Shown in pieces: positions 49,181 through 58,681 of a DNA stretch of 64,000 nt. Position numbers and translations under genes: made by a program. The notes under the pieces are model-generated. The model ran no database searches. It was given only the letters and a program-made list of their open reading frames with translations, and was not told where the DNA came from. The DNA lies in NCBI GenBank assembly GCA_902774015.1, contig CACYHB010000005.1, positions 34,252 through 98,251 of the forward strand, written 5' to 3'. Numbering within the stretch: position 1 is the first letter of the stretch; each line of letters opens with the position of its first letter. This DNA comes from Oscillospiraceae bacterium (lineage in GTDB: Bacteria; Bacillota; Clostridia; Oscillospirales; Oscillospiraceae).

Positions 49181-50455
49181 TCAGGCGCCGGGTTTGCCCA
49201 GCATGCGGAACATGTTTTTCTTGTAAGCCTCCACGCCCGGCTGGTCGAAGGGGTTGACGCCGGACATGTAGCCGGAGAGGGCGCAGGCCAGCTCGAAGAA
49301 GCAGACCATGGCGGCAAAGCCCTCCTCGTTGCGCGCGGGCACGTGGATCACCATGTTGGGCACGCCGCCGGAGATGTGGGCGTCCTTCACGGCGTCGGCC
49401 GCGATGTTGCAGACCTCGGCCATGTCGCGCCCGGCGATGTAGTTGAGCCCGTCGGCATTGGCCTCCTCAAAGGGGAAGGGATAGGCGTTGCGGCTTCTGT
49501 CGAAGCGGACGATGGACTCCATCAGCGTGCGGGGACCCTGCTGAATGAACTGGCCCATGGAGTGCAGATCGGCGGTGAACTCCACGCTCGCGGGGAAGAT
49601 ACCCTTGCCGTCCTTGCCCTCGCTCTCGCCGTAGAGCTGCTTCCACCACTCGGCCATGAAACGGAAGCTGGGCTCGTAGCAGCCGAGGATCTCGATGCCG
49701 TAACCCTTGTTGTACAGGTTCTGGCGGGCGGCGGCGTACTGCCAGGCGGGGTTCTCGGGGCTTCTGAGATCGAGGGCCCTGAACTCCTCGATGGCGGCGT
49801 CGATGACGCGCTGCACGTCGATGCCGGCCACGGCCATGGGCAGCAGACCCACGGCGGAGAGCACGCTGAAGCGGCCGCCTACGTCGTCAGGCACGACGAA
49901 GCAGGGCCAGCCGTGAGCGTCGGCCAGAGATTTGAGCACGCCGCGGCGGGCGTCGGTGGTGGCGAAAACGTGCTCGTCGGCCTTGTCGCCGTACTTTTTG
50001 GCAAGCAGCTCGCGGAAAACGCGGAAGGAGGCGGCGGGCTCAAGCGTGGTGCCGGACTTGGAGATCACGTTCACGTCGAAATCCATGTCGCCCAGAAGCT
50101 CGATGGTGTCGCAGAGCGCGTCTGCGGAGAGACCGTTGCCGGCGAAGAAGACCCGGGGATCGCCCTTGCCGGGGATGGGCTTGAGAAGCTCGATGGCGCC
50201 GCGGGCGCCCAGGTAAGAGCCGCCGATGCCGATGACCACCAGAGCCTTGGAGCGGGCGCGGATGGTTTTGGCCGCCTCAAGGATGGCGGGAAGCTCCGTG
50301 TCCTTGATGCGCTGGGGGAGGCCCAGCCAGCCGATGAAATCGTTGCCAAGGCCGCTGCCCTCGCTGAGCACCTTGTGCGCGTGCTCGACGGCGGCGTAAT
50401 CGGGGCCGGCACCGGTGAAAAATCTGGAAGCGCCGGAGAGATCGACTTTAACCAT
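49181..50455 (-). CDS. pgi: Glucose-6-phosphate isomerase
   Basis: A 424-residue glycolytic enzyme interconverting glucose-6-phosphate and fructose-6-phosphate. Motifs include VVIGIGGSYLGARGAIEL, ISKSGTTLEPA, the signature DDVGGRFSVLSAVGLLP, the catalytic Glu and Lys regions (LYGESEGKDGKG and GVEAYKKNMFR). Length suits the shorter Firmicute form (about 430-450). It has its own promoter and GGAGG ribosome site, and is monocistronic with respect to the downstream COG2509 gene, which has a separate promoter. Confidence 0.96.
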   Translation of the reverse strand: MVKVDLSGASRFFTGAGPDYAAVEHAHKVLSEGSGLGNDFIGWLGLPQRIKDTELPAILEAAKTIRARSKALVVIGIGGSYLGARGAIELLKPIPGKGDPRVFFAGNGLSADALCDTIELLGDMDFDVNVISKSGTTLEPAASFRVFRELLAKKYGDKADEHVFATTDARRGVLKSLADAHGWPCFVVPDDVGGRFSVLSAVGLLPMAVAGIDVQRVIDAAIEEFRALDLRSPENPAWQYAAARQNLYNKGYGIEILGCYEPSFRFMAEWWKQLYGESEGKDGKGIFPASVEFTADLHSMGQFIQQGPRTLMESIVRFDRSRNAYPFPFEEANADGLNYIAGRDMAEVCNIAADAVKDAHISGGVPNMVIHVPARNEEGFAAMVCFFELACALSGYMSGVNPFDQPGVEAYKKNMFRMLGKPGA

Positions 50456-50491
50456 AGAGTGTTCCTCCTGTATTATATTTCTAACGCTTCC

Positions 50492-50519
50492 ATTATAGCC
50501 GATCCGCCGGATTATTCAA
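50492..50519 (-). promoter_or_regulatory. Promoter of pgi
   Basis: On the minus strand TTGAAT (50514-50519), 16-bp spacer and a perfect TATAAT (50492-50497), 37 bases before the pgi start. Confidence 0.65.
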
Positions 50520-50547
50520 GAATCTTTTCGCTTTTCTGCCGAAAGCC

Positions 50548-51705
50548 TTACAGACCCAGCAGACTCCCCAGCAGGCGGGTGAAGAGCGGGAACAGGCCGA
50601 CGCGCTGCACCGTCTTCGCCGCCGTCAGCGGCAGCTCGGCCAGCGTCTCGTCTCCGAGCCGCACCGTCAGCGTTCCCAGCCGCTGCCCCTCCTCCACCGG
50701 TGCGCTGACGCGCGCGGGGAGATCCAGACGATAGTCCGGCTTCACGCTGCCTTTGGGCACCAGCGCGGCCGTCTCGCCCTCGACGCAAAGCGGCACGCGG
50801 TCCTCGGCGCCCAGCTCCACGGGCAGGGAGGGCAGCTCCTCCTCGGGCAGGAGCGGGCAGAGCGCAAAGCGGGAGAAGCCGTAGTTGAGCAGCGCCGTGG
50901 CGTCCGCGTTGCGGGAGTCGATGCTGTCCCCGTGCATGATGACGGCGATGTACTCGGTCCCGTCCCTCTCCGCCGAGGCGGAGAGACAGTACATGGCCCC
51001 GCTGGTGAAGCCGGTTTTGAGCCCTGTGCAGCCCTCGTACCAGTAGACCAGCTTGTTGGTGTTCGTGAGTCCGAAGCTGCCGTTTCGGATGCTGTCCATC
51101 CAGATCGTGCTGTATTCCTTGATGCGCTCGTGGGACAGAAGCTCCCGCGACATGAGGGCGATATCCCGCGCGCTGCTGTAGTGATCGCTGTCCTCGAAAA
51201 GCCCGGTGCAGTTGGTGAAGTGGGTGTTCGTAAGCCCCAGCTCCCCGGCCCGGGCGTTCATCCGTTCCACGAAGAGCTGCTCTGTTCCGGCCAGATGCTC
51301 CGCCATGGCCACGGCGCAGTCGTTGGCGGAGGCCACGGCGATGCATTTGAGCATTTCATGCACGCTCATCCGTTCCCCCTCCTCCAGGTAGACGCAGCTG
51401 CCGCCGAAGGAGGCGGCCCGGGCGCTGGCGGTCACGACGTCCTCCGCGGAGAGTCTGCCGGCATCGAGATCCTCGATAATGAGCAGCATCGTCATCACCT
51501 TGGTGACGCTGGCGGGCAGCATGCGCTGATCCGCGTTCTTTTCATAGAGCACCTGCCCCGTGACTTTTTCCATCAGAATGGCCGAGGGGGCGGCGATGGC
51601 AATGTCCTGATCCCGCAGAGGCTCCAGCGCCAGCGCGCGGACGGGGATCGTCAGGAGCAGGCTGACGGTCAGGCACAGACTCAGCAGCAGACGAAAGCGT
51701 TTCAT
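50548..51705 (-). CDS. D-alanyl-D-alanine carboxypeptidase (DacF/PBP5-like)
   Basis: A 385-residue exported serine peptidase that trims the terminal D-Ala of peptidoglycan stem peptides. It has a signal peptide (about 1-27), then the three penicillin-binding motifs: S-x2-K in PASVTKVM, S-x-N in ASANDCAV and K-T-G in GLKTGFTSGA. A C-terminal beta domain and an amphipathic end (LFPLFTRLLGSLLGL) suited to membrane association follow, as in PBP5. The start at 51705 has GGGAGG 6 nt upstream; the ATG at 51711 overlaps that site. Confidence 0.93.
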   Translation of the reverse strand: MKRFRLLLSLCLTVSLLLTIPVRALALEPLRDQDIAIAAPSAILMEKVTGQVLYEKNADQRMLPASVTKVMTMLLIIEDLDAGRLSAEDVVTASARAASFGGSCVYLEEGERMSVHEMLKCIAVASANDCAVAMAEHLAGTEQLFVERMNARAGELGLTNTHFTNCTGLFEDSDHYSSARDIALMSRELLSHERIKEYSTIWMDSIRNGSFGLTNTNKLVYWYEGCTGLKTGFTSGAMYCLSASAERDGTEYIAVIMHGDSIDSRNADATALLNYGFSRFALCPLLPEEELPSLPVELGAEDRVPLCVEGETAALVPKGSVKPDYRLDLPARVSAPVEEGQRLGTLTVRLGDETLAELPLTAAKTVQRVGLFPLFTRLLGSLLGL

Positions 51706-52029
51706 GGGCATCCTCCCGTTTCATTTCTGCTGAAAGACTATGTGTGGGGAGACGGAGGCATGCATCGGTTGACGGAATTATGCATATTTCGACAGGCGGC
51801 GACGTGAAACTGCACAGAGTCGGAACGGCCCGACCCTTGAAAATCCGTTGGTTTTGAACATTTTCAACAGGGTTTTCCACAGAAGCGCTTTTGCATAAGA
51901 GACGGAAAAACGCGTATTTGGTTAACATAACGACAAAACAGGAGCCGACAGCATTTTTCCAAAATAGTGGTTGACGGAAATCAGGCCCGGATAGTAAAAT
52001 AAAAAGAGCGAACAGGGAGGGATTGTTCT
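51706..52029. other. Divergent intergenic region with an AI-2E gene promoter
   Basis: This 324-base gap holds a clear plus-strand promoter at 51971-52000: TTGACG, an 18-bp spacer, TAAAAT. The ribosome site AGGGAGGG follows. Around 51868-51882 a TTTTCCACA sequence is one mismatch from a DnaA box and sits beside TTTTCAACAGG, but it is alone. No gene or stable RNA is evident elsewhere in the gap. Confidence 0.6.
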
Positions 52030-53298
52030 ATGCGCCGCCACTTCCGATGGGATAAAAAATATCTGTACTGGGGCATCACCGCTTTTCTGGTGCTCGCTGC
52101 CGTGATCCTGTTTTACATGGCCATCAGCTATCTGCCCTCTCTGGGCAAGGGCGTCGGCAGGCTTGTGGGGATTCTGAGCCCCTTTGTCTGGGGTCTTGCC
52201 ATCAGCTATCTGCTCCACCCGATGATGCGAGCGCTGGAAAGCCGCGCCTTCACCCCGCTGGCAAAACGGCTGTACAAGGGGAAAAAAGCCTATCTCTCCT
52301 CCCGGTTCGCCCGCAATATGGCGGTCCTCGTGTCCGAGATCGTGCTGCTGGCTCTGATCGTCGCCCTGTTTTATCTGATCCTGCCGCAGTTGTACAGCAG
52401 CATCGTGATGATCGTGGACAACAGCCCCACCTACATCGCAAACCTCACCGACTGGGTGGAGAAGATGTTCCAAGACTTCCCGGAGATCGAGGCTTATCTC
52501 TCCAACGCCCTGACCGACGTGAACACCAACGTGTTTGACTGGGTGCGGTCCACGCTCCTGCCCGGTCTCGGGAGCGTTGTGAGCAACGTGACCGCCGGCG
52601 TCGCGTACGTTGTGAAGGGCGTCTACAACCTGATCATCGGCATCATCGTCTCCGTCTACATCCTGGGCAACGTCGAGGGCTTTTCCGCCGGCGCGCGCCG
52701 CCTGGCCTACAGCCTCTTCGGCATCGAGGGAGCCGAGAAGATCCGGGACGGTCTGGCCTTTACCGACAAGACCTTCATGGGCTTCATCAACGGCAAGCTC
52801 CTGGATTCGGCCATCATCGGCCTCATCTGCTATATCGTCTGCGCGATCCTGAACATGCCCTACGCGCTGCTGGTCAGCGTGATCGTGGCGATTACGAACA
52901 TCATCCCCTTCTTCGGTCCGCTGATCGGCGCCGTACCCTCCACCATCATCATCCTGATGGTCAGCCCCATGAAGGCGCTGATCTTCGTCGCCTTCATCAT
53001 CATCCTTCAGCAGATCGACGGCAACTTCATCGGCCCGAAGATCCTCGGCAACTCCATCGGCATCAACGGCTTCTGGGTCATGTTTTCCATCATCCTCGGC
53101 GCGGGGCTGTTCAGCTTCTGGGGGATGCTCCTGGGCGTGCCGGTCTTCGTGCTGATCTACACGGTGATCGAGAACGCCGTCGTCAAACGGCTGAAAAAGA
53201 ACGACCTCCCCTGGGAGGCCGAAGACTACGTCAATCTGGACAGCATAGACCCCGTCACAAGGGAGATCGTCAAAAAAACCGGGACGGAGGAGGAATGA
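52030..53298 (+). CDS. AI-2E family transporter (PF01594-type permease)
   Basis: A 422-residue membrane protein with about eight helices. Family features are the N-terminal double helix with SYLPSLGKGVGRLVGILSPF, a large soluble loop (about 130-190), then the core with DKTFMGFINGKLLDSAIIG, TNIIPFFGPLIGAVPS and GNFIGPKILGNSIGINGFW. Despite the family name, known members carry various substrates, including sodium/proton exchange and autoinducer export, so the cargo here is open. GGGAGGG precedes the ATG. Confidence 0.9.
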   Translation: MRRHFRWDKKYLYWGITAFLVLAAVILFYMAISYLPSLGKGVGRLVGILSPFVWGLAISYLLHPMMRALESRAFTPLAKRLYKGKKAYLSSRFARNMAVLVSEIVLLALIVALFYLILPQLYSSIVMIVDNSPTYIANLTDWVEKMFQDFPEIEAYLSNALTDVNTNVFDWVRSTLLPGLGSVVSNVTAGVAYVVKGVYNLIIGIIVSVYILGNVEGFSAGARRLAYSLFGIEGAEKIRDGLAFTDKTFMGFINGKLLDSAIIGLICYIVCAILNMPYALLVSVIVAITNIIPFFGPLIGAVPSTIIILMVSPMKALIFVAFIIILQQIDGNFIGPKILGNSIGINGFWVMFSIILGAGLFSFWGMLLGVPVFVLIYTVIENAVVKRLKKNDLPWEAEDYVNLDSIDPVTREIVKKTGTEEE

Positions 53299-53324
53299 TC
53301 CTCTCCGCCCCCGGGTTTGGTAAT

Positions 53325-54455
53325 TCAGTTGTGCCGCAGGGCTGCGCGGGCGTCGATGAGCCCCTGGCAGAGCGCGTCCGCGTCCTCCTGCGTCGTGAAG
53401 CGGGACAGACCGATGCGGATCGCCCCGTCGATGCTCCTCGCGTCCAGCCCGATGGCTTCGAGCACATGGCTCCGCCCGCCTTTTTTGCAGGCGGAGCTTT
53501 TTGATACGTAGACCTCCCTGGCCTCCAGAAAGTTCATGAGCACCTCGCTGCGCCAGCCCGGCAGAGAGACGGACAGAATGTGCGGCGCCGCGGTGGGGAC
53601 GCAGCGCAGCTCCGGGATCTCTGCGCTGAGCCGGCGGACGATCTGCTGCTTGCATTCGGCCATGCGCTCGATGCTCTCCCGCATCCCCGCCCTGCCGATC
53701 TCGCAGGCGGCGCCGAAGGCCGCGATCTGGGGCATGGCCTCGGTGCCGGCCCGGCGGCCCTCCTCCTGCCCGCCGCCCACAATATAGGGTTTCAGGCGCA
53801 GACCGCTGCGGATGTACAGCGCGCCGATGCCCTTGGGCGCGTGGATCTTGTGCCCGCTGACGCTGATGAGATCCGCGCCCAGGCTTTTCGGCGTGAAGGG
53901 GACTTTCAGAAAGGCCTGCACCGCGTCGGTATGCAGCAGGGCGGGGGAACCGGCGTCCCGGATCGCCCGGGAGACCGCTCCGACGTCCGTCACGGCGCCG
54001 GTCTCGTTGTTTACCAGCATCAGGCTGACGAGCACGGTATCGGGCCGCAGGGCTTCTGCCACCGCCCGGGCCGGGACGGCGCCGGTCCCGTCGGGCTTCA
54101 GGCGGGTGACCTCAAAGCCGCGCGCCTCCAGTTCATCCAGACTTTTGCGCACCGCGTCGTGCTCCACGGCGGAGCTGATCACGTGCTTTCCTTTACGCTT
54201 CATGGCCTCCGCGCCGCCGAGAATGGCCCAGTTGTCACTCTCGGAGCCGCAGGAGGTGAAGACCAGCTCCTTCGGCTGGCAGCCCAGCGCGTCGGCGACC
54301 TGCTTCCGGCTCCGGTCCAGGAGCTTTCTGGCTTCCCGGCCCAGGGTGTGGGTGGAGCTTGGGTTCCCGTAGGTTTCGGTCATCGCGCGCATCGCCGCCT
54401 CCGCCGCCTCCGGGCAGACCCGCGTGGTGGCGGAATTATCCAGGTAATGTTCCAT
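53325..54455 (-). CDS. Cysteine desulfurase (NifS/IscS family)
   Basis: A 376-residue PLP enzyme that removes sulfur from cysteine for Fe-S clusters and thiolated tRNA. It shows YLDNSATTRVCPEA, SSAVEHDAVRKS, NNETGAVTDVG, the PLP lysine in SVSGHKIHAPKG and the active-site cysteine in SKSSACKKGG. The short loop around the cysteine places it with group I/NifS-like enzymes. No IscU or tRNA thiolase gene is adjacent. It is divergent from mtaB, a sulfur-inserting tRNA enzyme, which may be a functional pairing. AAAGGA lies 5 nt before the ATG. Confidence 0.93.
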   Translation of the reverse strand: MEHYLDNSATTRVCPEAAEAAMRAMTETYGNPSSTHTLGREARKLLDRSRKQVADALGCQPKELVFTSCGSESDNWAILGGAEAMKRKGKHVISSAVEHDAVRKSLDELEARGFEVTRLKPDGTGAVPARAVAEALRPDTVLVSLMLVNNETGAVTDVGAVSRAIRDAGSPALLHTDAVQAFLKVPFTPKSLGADLISVSGHKIHAPKGIGALYIRSGLRLKPYIVGGGQEEGRRAGTEAMPQIAAFGAACEIGRAGMRESIERMAECKQQIVRRLSAEIPELRCVPTAAPHILSVSLPGWRSEVLMNFLEAREVYVSKSSACKKGGRSHVLEAIGLDARSIDGAIRIGLSRFTTQEDADALCQGLIDARAALRHN

Positions 54456-54512
54456 TTGAATCCTTTCTGCTCTGCCTTTCTCCGCATAAGGGGTAGGCAA
54501 TAAGGAGATTTT

Positions 54513-55799
54513 ATGAAGTATATTATAGCCACTCTTGGCTGCAAGGTCAACCAATACGAGACCCAGGCGATGGAGGAAATGCTCCGGGCCGACGGGCATG
54601 AGAGCGCCGCGCCCGGAGAGATCGCCGACGCGGTGATCGTCAACACCTGCGCCGTCACTGCCGAATCCGGCCGCAAGTCCCGCCAGACCATCCGCCGCCT
54701 GCGGGATGAAAACCCCGGCGCGGTGCTGGCCGTGTCCGGCTGCTATTCCCAGCTCAGCCCGGAGGAGAGTGCGGAGATCGGCGCGGACGTGATCTTCGGC
54801 ACCAACGACCGGACGGGCTTCGTCCGCGCGGTGGAGAAGGCCGCCGCAGAGGGGGAGAAAAGCCGGGAGATCGACGCGCCCTTCAAGCGCCGGGAGTTTG
54901 AACGGCTCCCCGCCGGTGCCGTGGCCGGGCGCACCCGGGCCATGCTGAAGATCCAGGACGGCTGCGTCAATTTCTGCTCCTACTGCATCATTCCCTACAC
55001 CCGCGGCCGGCTGCGCAGCCTCCCGCTGGCGGACGCCGCGGCCGAGACCCGCCGCATCCGGGACGCGGGCTTCCGCGAGCTGGTGCTCACGGGCATCGAG
55101 GTGGCGTCCTACGGCGCGGATCTGCCCCAAAAGCCCGGCCTTGCCGACGTGATCGAGACCGTGGCCGAAAACGCGGGGGACATGCGCATCCGTCTGGGTT
55201 CTCTGGAACCCACGGTCATCACGGAGGACTTCTGCCGCCGCCTGGCCGCGGCGGGGAAGCTCTGCCGGCATTTCCACCTTTCGCTTCAGTCCGGCTGCGA
55301 CAGGACTCTGAAGGCCATGAATCGCAAGTATGACACGGCGGCCTTCTTCGCCGTGACCGAGCGGCTGCGCCGGTATTTCCCCGGCTGCGCCCTGACCACC
55401 GACCTCATCACCGGCTTTCCCGGCGAGACGGACGAGGATCAGGCGGAGACCCTGGCCTTCATCGAAAAATGCGCCTTTGCCGACATGCACATTTTCCCCT
55501 ATTCCCGACGCCCCGGCACCCCGGCGGACAAGCTGCCCGGCCAGTGCACCAACGCCCTCAAGGCCTCACGCGCCCGTGAGGCGCAGGCCGTCGCCGCGCG
55601 GATGCACAGCGCCTTCCTGCAAAAGAGCGTGGGGGAGACGCTCCCGGTCCTGTTCGAGACGGCGGAGCAGGGGAGCGTCGGCCACAGCGATACCTATCTG
55701 CTGGTGAAGGTGCCGGATCACGACCTGCGCGGCGAGCTCCGGAACGTCCGCGTCACCGGCGTGGAAAACGACCGCCTGATCGGGGAACTGGCGGAGTAA
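54513..55799 (+). CDS. mtaB: tRNA t6A37 methylthiotransferase MtaB
   Basis: A 428-residue radical-SAM enzyme that converts t6A37 to ms2t6A in tRNA. The N-terminal UPF0004 domain opens with IATLGCKVNQYETQAM, the MtaB-type start, with further cluster ligands in NTCAVTAES and AVSGCYSQ. The radical-SAM C-x3-C-x2-C is in GCVNFCSYCIIPYTRG. A C-terminal TRAM-like domain follows (ETLPVLFE... through VTGVENDRLIG). AAGGAG lies 7 nt before the ATG. It is divergent from the cysteine desulfurase gene. Confidence 0.94.
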   Translation: MKYIIATLGCKVNQYETQAMEEMLRADGHESAAPGEIADAVIVNTCAVTAESGRKSRQTIRRLRDENPGAVLAVSGCYSQLSPEESAEIGADVIFGTNDRTGFVRAVEKAAAEGEKSREIDAPFKRREFERLPAGAVAGRTRAMLKIQDGCVNFCSYCIIPYTRGRLRSLPLADAAAETRRIRDAGFRELVLTGIEVASYGADLPQKPGLADVIETVAENAGDMRIRLGSLEPTVITEDFCRRLAAAGKLCRHFHLSLQSGCDRTLKAMNRKYDTAAFFAVTERLRRYFPGCALTTDLITGFPGETDEDQAETLAFIEKCAFADMHIFPYSRRPGTPADKLPGQCTNALKASRAREAQAVAARMHSAFLQKSVGETLPVLFETAEQGSVGHSDTYLLVKVPDHDLRGELRNVRVTGVENDRLIGELAE

Positions 55800-56439
55800 A
55801 CGGCAAACAGGATAAGATTGTTCTGATATTCTCAGCTGTTTGCAGGTGATAAGCTGCTCAGAGCAAAACCCATTTCTTTCCTGTTGGGGAAAGAAATGGT
55901 TTTTGATGCCAAAGAAAGGCAACAAGGGGAAGTTTCCCCTTGCTCCCTCGCGCAAGCCGGGAGTCTAAGGACGGAACCAGGGTCGCCGCTAAAGCAGGTA
56001 CGCGTAGGTGCTGACCCCGAATACCGCTGCCGCTCCCCGGTACTTCTGACGCAGAAAGCCGCCCGCTCCAAGCCGCGGCTCGCAGGGTGCTGATTCGGTA
56101 GAGCCGCCGGGAAGTGCTTTCCTGAGCTTTCGTGCTGCACGGCATAGCGGCAGCGAACACCGGGGCGCACCAGAAATGCCAATATTCGGACGGCGGCGAC
56201 ATGAGATACGCTTTCTCCAAATGCTTCTGACTGGCCAAACGGCCTTTCTCTTTGGAGTACAAGAACCGTTTCTCTTTCCGCAAGAGGAAAGAGAAATGGG
56301 TCTTGATAACCGCAGCTTGCCGTCTCTGAGCGGCGGAAAAACTCTGCGTTTTCCGCCTTGGCTGTGGGAAAGCGTTTGACACATTCCGTGAAATAGCATA
56401 TACTGTTTTGGCAAATTTTCCTGTTGGGAGGAACCAGAG
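55800..56439. repeat. Hairpin-rich non-coding element
   Basis: No protein-coding signal is credible in these 640 bases. Hairpins mark both ends of the element at 55869-56299: CCATTTCTTTCC with its perfect complement (55869-55898), and CCGTTTCTCTTTCC with GGAAAGAGAAATGG (56266-56299). Next to the first is CAAGGGGAA/TTCCCCTTG (55923-55942). The layout recalls intergenic repeat elements that recur in Oscillospiraceae genomes and give rise to spurious predicted proteins, but I cannot confirm other copies from this window. The first hairpin could also terminate mtaB. The serC promoter lies at the right end. Confidence 0.5.
56376..56404 (+). promoter_or_regulatory. Promoter of the serC operon
   Basis: Perfect TTGACA (56376-56381), 17-bp spacer, TATACT (56399-56404), 35 bases before the serC ATG. 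Confidence 0.75.
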
Positions 56440-57525
56440 ATGGCAAGGGAACAGGTCTTCAATTTCTCGGCCGGGCCGTCCGTGCTGCCGCTGCCCGTGC
56501 TGGAGCGGGCAAAGGCGGAGCTTGCGGATTATCACGGCTCCGGCATGTCCGTGATGGAGATGAGCCACCGAAGCCCCCTGTTTCAGGAGATTTTTGACGG
56601 GGCCAAGGCAAAGCTGAAGGCGGCGCTCTCCGTGCCGGATACCCATGAGATCCTGTTTCTCCAGGGCGGCGCCACGCTGCAGTTTGCCTCCATCCCCATG
56701 AATCTGCTGGAAGGCGGCACGGCCGACTACGCCGTGACCGGGAATTTCTCCGGGAAAGCCGCCGCAGAGGCGCAGAAATACGGGACTGTGCACATCGCGG
56801 CCGACACCGGCGCGACCGGGCACGACCGCATCCCTTCCCAGGCGGAGCTGCAGCTCTCCCGGGACGCGAAATACTTCTACTACTGCTCGAACAACACCAT
56901 CTACGGCACCGAGTGGCAGTATGTCCCGGAGACGGCGGCGCCGCTGGTGTGCGACATGTCCTCCGACATTCTCTCCCGGCCCGTGGATGTGAGCCGCTAC
57001 GGCCTCATCTACGCCGGCGCCCAGAAGAACATGGCCCCTGCGGGCCTCACCGTGGTGATCCTGGACAGGGCGCTGCTGGGCCGCGAGCTTCCGTTCACGC
57101 CCGAGGTCATGCGTTATCAGACTCTTGTGAAGCATGATTCCATGCTCAACACTCCGCCCTGCTGGTGCATCTACATGCTGGGCCTGATGCTGGACTGGGT
57201 GGCGGAGCAGGGCGGCGTGCGCGGCATGGAGGAGCGCAAGCGCGAGCGCGCCGCGAAGCTCTATGACTATCTGGACGACAGCGGCCTTTTCATCGCCCAT
57301 GCGCGGCCCGGCAGCCGCAGCGATATGAACGTCACCTTCCGCACCGGCAGCGCCGAGCTGGACGCGGCCTTCGTCAGGGGAGCGGCCGCCCGGGGCCTTT
57401 TGAACGTCAAGGGCCACCGGATCACCGGCGGCATGCGTGCGAGTCTCTATAACGCCATGCCCATGGAGGGCGTGGACGCGCTCATTGCTTATATGAAGGA
57501 ATTTGAGGTACAGCATCATGTTTAG
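56440..57525 (+). CDS. serC: Phosphoserine aminotransferase
   Basis: A 361-residue PLP enzyme converting 3-phosphohydroxypyruvate and glutamate to phosphoserine. Family landmarks are FNFSAGPSVLPLPVLERA at the N-terminus, GMSVMEMSHRSP, QGGATLQFASIPMNLL, and YAGAQKNMAPAGLTVVI with the PLP lysine. GGGAGG precedes the ATG. It overlaps serA by 8 bases, giving the first two steps of serine synthesis from one transcript. The last enzyme, SerB, is not in the window. Confidence 0.96.
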   Translation: MAREQVFNFSAGPSVLPLPVLERAKAELADYHGSGMSVMEMSHRSPLFQEIFDGAKAKLKAALSVPDTHEILFLQGGATLQFASIPMNLLEGGTADYAVTGNFSGKAAAEAQKYGTVHIAADTGATGHDRIPSQAELQLSRDAKYFYYCSNNTIYGTEWQYVPETAAPLVCDMSSDILSRPVDVSRYGLIYAGAQKNMAPAGLTVVILDRALLGRELPFTPEVMRYQTLVKHDSMLNTPPCWCIYMLGLMLDWVAEQGGVRGMEERKRERAAKLYDYLDDSGLFIAHARPGSRSDMNVTFRTGSAELDAAFVRGAAARGLLNVKGHRITGGMRASLYNAMPMEGVDALIAYMKEFEVQHHV

Positions 57526-58681
57526 AATCAGGACCATGAACGCCATCGCCCCCGCGGGGCTGGAAGCACTGGAGCGCCGGGGCTGCACCGTGGGCGAGGA
57601 GGTGGAGGCGCCCGAGGGCATTCTGCTGCGCTCTGCGAGCCTGCACGACTACCCCTTTAACCCCGAGCTTCTGGCCATTGCCAGAGCCGGCGCGGGCTAT
57701 AACAACATCCCCGTGGCCGAGTGCGCCAACCGCGGTATCGTCGTTTTCAACGCCCCCGGGGCAAACGCCGTGGCCGTCATGGAGCAGGAGATCGCCTCCC
57801 TGGTGCTGGCCTCCCGCGACGTGCTGGGAAGCATCGACTATGTGAAATCCATTGCCGACCGGGGCGAGGAGATCCCGAAGCTGGTGGAGAAGGGCAAGGC
57901 CGCCTTCACGGGGCCGGAGCTGATGGGCAAATCCATCGGCGTCATCGGCCTCGGCGCCGTGGGCGCCCTGGTGGCCAACGCCGCCGTGAGCCTGGATATG
58001 CAGGTCTGGGGCCACGATCCCTTTATGTCCGTGGACGCGGCCTGGCGTCTGAGCCGGGCGGTGCTGCACGCCTCCACCCGGGACGAGATCTACGAAAACT
58101 GCGACTATATCAGCATCAACGTCCCCTATACCGAGGACACCCACCATATGCTCAACGACGAGGCCTTCGCCAAAATGCGCGACGGCGTGCGCATCATCAA
58201 CGAGAGCCGCGCCGAGGTGGTGGACGACGAGGCCATGACCCGTGCGCTCTTAAGCGGCAAGGTCGCCAAATATGTGACCGACTTCCCCAACGAGACCATC
58301 CTGAAGGCGCCCAACGTGATCGCCCTGCCCCATATCGGCGCCTGCACCCCCGAGAGCGAGGACCGCTGCGCCGTCATGGCGGCCGAGGAGATGTACGACT
58401 ATCTCCTCAACGGCAACATCCGCAACAGCGTGAATCTGCCGGACGTGTCTCTCAGCCGCATGGGCGTCTGCCGCCTCTGCGTGATCCACCACAACGTGCC
58501 GCGCATGATCACCAGCATCCTGGATTTCATCAGCCGGAAGAACATCAACGTGGAGCATATGATCAACAAGCCCCGCGGCGGCTACGCCGTGACGATCGTG
58601 GACCTGTCCGAACCCATCGGCGAGGATGTGGCCGACGCGATCCGGAGAATGAACGACGTAGTGAGGGTGAGAGTGCTGTGA
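57518..58681 (+). CDS. serA: D-3-phosphoglycerate dehydrogenase
   Basis: A 387-residue NAD-dependent dehydrogenase for the first step of serine synthesis. The cofactor motif is GKSIGVIGLGAVGALVANAA; the catalytic Arg, Glu and His lie in INESRAEVVDDEAM, TDFPNE and LPHIGACTPESE. A C-terminal ACT domain (about 315-387, with NINVEHMINKPRGGYA) could give serine feedback. The ATG at 57518 lies inside the end of serC. It is related to the shorter SerA type common in Clostridia. It overlaps the next gene by 4 bases. Confidence 0.93.
   Translation: MFRIRTMNAIAPAGLEALERRGCTVGEEVEAPEGILLRSASLHDYPFNPELLAIARAGAGYNNIPVAECANRGIVVFNAPGANAVAVMEQEIASLVLASRDVLGSIDYVKSIADRGEEIPKLVEKGKAAFTGPELMGKSIGVIGLGAVGALVANAAVSLDMQVWGHDPFMSVDAAWRLSRAVLHASTRDEIYENCDYISINVPYTEDTHHMLNDEAFAKMRDGVRIINESRAEVVDDEAMTRALLSGKVAKYVTDFPNETILKAPNVIALPHIGACTPESEDRCAVMAAEEMYDYLLNGNIRNSVNLPDVSLSRMGVCRLCVIHHNVPRMITSILDFISRKNINVEHMINKPRGGYAVTIVDLSEPIGEDVADAIRRMNDVVRVRVL

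Noticed and set aside
51868-51882. TTTTCCACA next to TTTTCAACAGG, reminiscent of a DnaA box and origin sequence
   Set aside because: Only one imperfect box is present, with no cluster, no AT-rich unwinding region and no dnaA or dnaN gene nearby.
55884-56379. Small open frames in the mtaB-serC gap, such as 56176-56379
   Set aside because: No ribosome sites, atypical composition, and translations that follow hairpin sequences. Better explained as a non-coding element.
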